DNA of 64,000 bases, from positions 9,486,001 to 9,550,000 of the forward strand of contig NC_065532.1 in NCBI RefSeq assembly GCF_020184175.1. Reading direction: 5' to 3'. Below the pieces are notes generated by a model. That model worked only from the letters and a program-made list of their open reading frames with translations, searched no databases and was not told where the DNA came from. The DNA is from Aphis gossypii (taxonomy: Eukaryota > Arthropoda > Insecta > Hemiptera > Aphididae). Shown here in pieces: positions 58,291-64,000 of this stretch. A program made the translations under genes and the position numbers. Positions within the stretch are counted from its first letter, which is position 1; each line of letters opens with the position of its first letter.

Positions 58291-59170
58291 TATATTAAAC
58301 CACGGTAAACTCAACTGAGGCAACCACTACTGCGGTATATATTATCATTGTTTACTGTTTATAGCATTGAGTAATAATATTACTGTACATAGTTTATACT
58401 CGCGGCTACAGGTGATCAGTTTATTTTCGGTCTGGTCATTAATCTATGTTTATTTAGACGCCATTGTTTTATGTTTTCTTGGCGTCCGATTTTCGATCAA
58501 ACTATTTTCGGAATCGCCGTTCGCGAGAATGTAGATATGAATTATAATAGTGTTGTTCAGTGTGATGAAATATCGGCCGTGAATCTTGACAAACCGTTTT
58601 CGTGTCACCGTCTGAATAATGTTATTAACAGTTAAGTAAGTATTTATAATATTATAATATTGCGTAGGGCAACATAATTTTGGTAAAATGATTAAATTTC
58701 GATAAAGGATCCTATTATCCTAATATCAAATCTGAAACATCGTACCCGTTTACCAAGAATAACGAGCAGAGTGACTTGTAAATATAGCATGAATATTGTA
58801 TATCATGCATCGGTGATTTATTATTTAAAATTAAGAATGTATATTTAAGTATAATTTGGTGTATAGGTTTTGAAAAACCAAATAAAACCTTGATAAAATA
58901 TATATAGGTACTTCGTGACAAATAAAAATTAAGTATTAGTTTTCATATTAATTGTCACTTACTTAGTATTATCAATGACGTTATAATAAAAAGATAAATA
59001 ATAGTCATATTTCTTAAGTACCTACCTATTTTAATAAGCTAGTATGGTGCTTAATTATATTATGTTGTTATATTTAAAAATATAAAATATTCTAAAAAAA
59101 ACTCCTTGTTATAATAATTCAATTAAAAATAATTATAAAAAAATTAACGTTGGCTATATCACTGGATGGC

Positions 59171-59194
59171 CTTCCGCCCTTCCGCCCTTCCGCC
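59171..59194. repeat. Three tandem copies of CTTCCGCC
   Basis: An exact 8-bp unit repeated three times in otherwise AT-rich DNA. Confidence 0.9.
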
Positions 59195-59899
59195 TTACGT
59201 ATATCATTATTGTGTATTCTTTTCATTTTCTAATCATACCTTGTAGCATAGATTGTAAATATTTAATAATAATAATAAAAAGTATATGTCTTTTGTGTCT
59301 GTTGATTTAGTTTTCGTTTAATTTAAAAATATTTTGTCGTTACCAAAAAAAATAAATATATATATAAAGTACATATTTATACAAATTCCGGATCTAAACA
59401 GTAAACTAAAAATTGATGGTAAAGATTAACTAAAAATAAAAATAATAACATAAATACGATAATTTCTTTGTAAAAATTGATGTAAATGTTTTTTAATATT
59501 TTATTTAATCGAGTCAAACACACATAATCCTTATAAAATATATGCATTCATTATATTATTATAGTCATAGTTCAGAATCAATTCGCGTGCACTAGATTAA
59601 CCATAGACCGTACTGTACCGTATATTGCATAATATTAAACTATTATTTTTTTTCTCTTCTAAAGACGCAACAAAAACGTCCCCGCAGTGAACTTGGTTTC
59701 GTCCAATAACTGCCAGAAGTCTAACGGTATATATACAATATGTATAAGTTATTGAAATATATGAGTATACACATATATATATATATATATATTATATACA
59801 CGTACGTACTATACATACAATATGTATATATATACTATACCATACAATATACATATATGTAGCGTCTAGTAGAATTGCACTACACCAGTACGTAAGCAA

Positions 59900-60115
59900 A
59901 TAACCCATTAATCATCTGCCAGAGCGCTCATTAGAGTCACAAAGTTATATACGCACGCGCCGTCGCCTCGAGTGGAGGATTTTACGAGGTAAACCGTCAT
60001 CATCGTCGTCGTCTTCGTCGACACACTCGCGTTTGCCGCTATGCATATTATTATTTTACGTCCGGCGATCGTCTTAGCGACGGTCGTAACATCACGTCTC
60101 TCGTCCAAAATTAAA
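59900..60115. promoter_or_regulatory. GC-raised CpG-rich patch, unidentified
   Basis: About 200 bp with CpG-rich words and a (CATCGT)-like run. A 66-codon minus-strand frame (60108-59908) has no recognisable domain. Confidence 0.3.
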
Positions 60116-60950
60116 TTTCTCTCAACATATAATAATATATTATAATATTACAATTAATACATAGTTATCGTGTTAAACAAAAATACAATTATCACATTCA
60201 TACACATAGGTGATATTAATTAAAGGATCATTAAACCGTTTTAAGATTTTTAGGATTTGTTAAATTTCGTCCAAATATCATTAGATTCGATAAATCTTTT
60301 ACAAAGTATATTACATAGGTCCAATTTATATTTTAAATAATTCAACTTAGATTTCCATCATAACCAAAATAACACAATTAATTTAAAATGATTTGAACAT
60401 TCAAAATCTATTATCATCTATGAATTTATCTTAAAGCTCTATCCTGTCAACTTTAAATACACAATTATCTATAATGATGAATGACAAACATTAAGAATAA
60501 AAATGTTATTGTATTTAATATTTATATTATCACAAAAAAATCTTCAACAACTCTGTCAAAAAACATCGTAAAATTGAATTTAAAATGTTAGCTACCTGCA
60601 GCTCACTCGTTTCTCCTGATGTACGGTTATTTCATTGATAGATAAATGGAGTACTTGGGTAATATTGGACAAAATTCAATATAGGACTAAATAATTAATG
60701 TTTGAAATTTTTAATTGGACTTAATTTATTAGATCTAACATCTGTCTATCGAATATCATAATATATTGTTTATTCATATTTTTACAAATATTTTTGGAAG
60801 CGACAATAAATAAAATACTTGCATGATTGGAATAAACATAATAATATATGGTATTAAATGTTATTTAATAGAAATGTTAAAATATAAACACGATAAAAAA
60901 ATATTGGCATTTTAAGATTTCCATACCATCATAGTTACAAATTTACAATG
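60116..60950. other. AT-rich intergenic DNA
   Basis: No feature recognised. Confidence 0.55.
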
Positions 60951-61520
60951 CAAGCGTGTATATGTTGTGTCATCGTCTATCGTCATTGGACCCAAAGGTA
61001 CTGTATACATAAATACGCGGTTTGAGATCGTAACTTGACGTAGGATTCCCCATACAGTACTCTGTAGAAGTGTGGACTGTCGCTTCGGCAATCGCTGTCT
61101 ACGCGACGAAAAACGGTGCCGGCGTATTATAGTATCATAATATTGTATAACATAATAATATCGATATCACACGACATTGGGACAAACCCAGTTGCATGTG
61201 TACCTAACCTACGCATTCACGTTTATTATATATGAACATTGAACACCGTATACTCGGTCACAGGGCTTTTCTTCTCGCCTGGAGGCGAAAATCCTGATAG
61301 AGGAACACGTGAGACAGATCGAAAACGGCGATACTAGCGTGAATTACGATTGCGGTACGACAGCATTATCGGACTCCCGGGGAATTGTATCATGATATTA
61401 TCGACGATACGACATCTTTGTTACTATACGTTTCGTACCAACTTCGTGAAAACTTACCCTTGCGTGCTGCGGTTTTACTCGAGTTTTGGCGCTCGTCGAA
61501 ATGTAATAAAATAAAATCTG
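60950..61520. promoter_or_regulatory. GC-raised patch, candidate regulatory element
   Basis: Balanced composition with several CpG words and no long frame. It resembles the other islands of this desert. Confidence 0.25.
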
Positions 61521-63742
61521 CACCATATTAGAGGTTAGGTTTTATTTCAACATAACACGCGTGTCAGATTACCCGTTGGTAAAGAACAATAATAACGTAT
61601 ATTTTAATATGTAACAATATTATTGTATCGTAAATATGCGAGTACATTATGCGCGTCATTCGTCGACCCTCGTATACGAGGAGGTTTCGGGTTTTTGAAA
61701 CATGTTATTCTCTTTGAAGTTATACATGTTTGGAGAACCACATACGATAGTCGGATATTGTACATCGTAATATGAGTCTGCCAATACACACCCTATATGA
61801 GAGTAGCGTACACATTATCTAAATTGAATATTTTATATAAAAGCGGGGACGAGACATGTAAGTAAATCTAATCAACGTGAAGGTTTAATGCTATTTATTG
61901 GATTTATTTGAAGTCGTGGTATCATTTTGAATTACACGATGAACAAATGATATATTTCGATGTAGGTATACCCATGGTGTATGCCGTATTGCTTCCAATA
62001 CATTATTAGTAGTAATATACAATTTTTTTTTCATAACTGATTCAAAATAAATGCATCTGTATTTTTTATATACCTACATATTTACAATATATTATACTTT
62101 TTTGTGTAAGTGAATTAATTATTTACATCTATTGAATAAACATATAATTTATAAAGGCTATTATTTGTGCCCTTATGATAAATAAGTGATACATTTTAAA
62201 TGAATAATTTACTCATCAACCTTTGAATTTTTCAAATAACTAACTGACTATATCACAATCTCAACGAGATATTTTAACGTTATTAGGTATTTAAAAAGTA
62301 CTAATTTATTTTTTATGTATTAAGAAAAATATTCTGGTTTATTTTATTGTGATCAAATGAAATTGTAAAGAATTCTAATAAACAAATTCATAAATTGGCC
62401 CAAAAAAACGAAGAGATTTTGACATTTTTTCAGTTTAAATATTATACAGTAAATCTTATATAAAAAAATCTAGGTTGCATCTTATGAAAAATTTTTTCAA
62501 GAAAACTGTAAATAAGTCGTCGCCTCGATGACGTTTGTTAGCGAAGAAATTCATAGTTTATTTTATCTGCAGAAGTTTTTCGTTTAAAACAAGTTTTAGA
62601 ATAAATGATTGCGCAAACTCGACGTATTCAGTCATAAAAGTTTTTTTTCGCACGCGACACAAAAATAAAATAATAATACCGTGAGGTTACTTTTCTCTTC
62701 TTAAAAATAAAATAATGTAGAACAAAACAAAACAATACTGCTTTTGCAAAGACGACTATACTCACTCATCTCATAATCACGTTCCGCAATGACTGTGAGT
62801 TACAACTCACAAGTGTACGTCATTTCTTTTTATAATATAAATGAGTTCTGGAACTTGATTTTTATCTCACTAGATCTTGAAGTTTTAGCACATCCTTGTC
62901 AAAAAGTGTTGCATAAAATAGTGAACTCAGTAATTGCTATATTTAATTTGATTTGTTATTCAATTTTTTCGTATCCTTATTGAAATCCATTTATAGGACC
63001 GTGCATTTTTTTCAGTTTTATAGCAAGTTTGTGTATAGTTTTAAGTTTACGTTCGTCCACATGAAAATTTTATTACCAGTGAATCGAATGCGCGATACAG
63101 AATAATACTATAATAATTTCAAACTAAAACTTATCTCCAAACATTACGTTTCTACTTAATGTAATTTTTTTATAAATACAAAAAAAAAAATTAAAAATAG
63201 ACATTCCTAACACTGATCAATCATGTGTTTTAAAATTATATTAATTTTGTTTATTAAAACAGTTTAAAGTTTAAACGTTGAATGTGTCATGTACTGTACT
63301 CATTTTATATTATATTATTATGCAAGTGCGACATAATTATATAAATAATATTAATCATATAATAATTAAACAAGGAATACTATTTATACGTACTAATTTT
63401 ACTAATAACTTATTAGTACCTAATTAAGCATAAACTGCACTGCCTAATGTATAAGTTGTTTATTAAACGTTCGATTTAATCTGTCTATCGCACATTATGT
63501 ATTATGTTTGTACCTTCGGGCTTCGGCTTACAATGATATAATATTTACATTTCGGTGTTGAAATCGGTATTAAAACTTTACTACGTTTACTACGACGGTA
63601 ATGAATGCATATAATACACTCTGTTCTTTCTATGTGTTCAAAAACATTCGTAAATCGACTGTTGTGCGGTATACTAAGCAAATGCACATTATATACACCT
63701 ACAACAATTCGTTCATATATGTTATTACTGTTATTATCATTA

Positions 63743-63777
<35 letters not shown>

Positions 63778-63790
63778 TATTATATATGGC
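61521..63790. other. AT-rich intergenic DNA
   Basis: Contains a (TTA)n tract at about 63745-63775. No gene recognised. Confidence 0.55.
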
Positions 63791-64000
63791 GTAAACGTTA
63801 TAAGGGATAACGATTCAAAGAGCGGCTCTAGCTTTGCGGACCTCAACACAAAGAATGCTAATTGTCTACCAATAAACGCTTGGAACACGAAATATAGTGC
63901 TAATCCCTTAATCCCTGAAACGTGCTGAAGTTCTGCAGATAGCGTTTCATCCTCCCTCCGACTAACTCCCAAATCCCATACCGCTAAAGGTGTGCCCGAC
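63791..64000. other. GC-raised right edge, possibly coding and cut by the window
   Basis: The last 210 bp are richer in GC. The plus strand is open to a TGA at 63926-63928 with a plausible peptide (FADLNTKNANCLPINAWNTK), and the minus strand is open from 63972 across the same bases. No family is recognised. It could be the border of a gene or transposon lying to the right. Confidence 0.25.

Larger units (their letters stand above)
55701..59900. other. AT-rich DNA with small candidate regulatory patches
   Basis: Includes a patch at 57365-57465 with a perfect TCF-type CCTTTGATG, a TAATTA core flanked by repeats at 58254-58290, and a triple CTTCCGCC at 59171-59194. No gene recognised. Confidence 0.5.

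Overview
This window looks like insect nuclear DNA, most probably from an aphid. It is very AT-rich, full of (TA)n and (CA)n microsatellites and homopolymer runs, and unusually rich in the words TAGGTA and TACCTA. It has small exons with canonical GT..AG introns. I see no operons, ribosome binding sites, CRISPR arrays, tRNA or rRNA genes. The aphid assignment is inference from composition and from the one gene recognised.

The left 8 kb holds the only convincing gene: a complete ten-exon gamma-glutamyltransferase (GGT) gene on the minus strand, reconstructed from 7970 down to 1925 (CDS 1755 nt, 584 residues). Every splice phase closes and all key family residues are present. Facing it, on the plus strand at 241-1771, is a partial, broken copy of the same gene with frameshifts, deletions, stops and missing exons. 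The two form an interrupted inverted repeat. A stretch of about 450 bp (exon 7, intron 7 and exon 8) is about 98% identical between the arms, while the neighbouring exons differ by about 10-14%. This suggests recent gene conversion, and it gives the locus the potential to make hairpin RNA. At the extreme left edge there may be the last 22 codons of another plus-strand gene.

From 8 to 64 kb I find no intact protein-coding gene. This part holds a degenerate C2H2 zinc-finger fragment (about 11.15-11.33 kb), two related copies of an old interspersed repeat (about 9.4-10.4 and 36.3-37.0 kb), possible hAT-like repeat ends, many microsatellites including a pure (AC)81 tract, and a series of islands with raised GC in otherwise AT-rich DNA. 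The islands lie near 18.3, 30.4, 33.2-33.6, 34.56-35.13, 38.7-39.4, 42.5-43.1, 44.5-45.0, 46.4-47.1, 54.6-55.7, 59.9-60.1 and 61.0-61.5 kb. The 34.56-35.13 kb island has the look of a promoter or untranslated first exon. The others are candidate conserved regulatory elements, first exons or degraded transposons. The layout fits a gene desert or a giant intron, but which one cannot be decided from the sequence alone.
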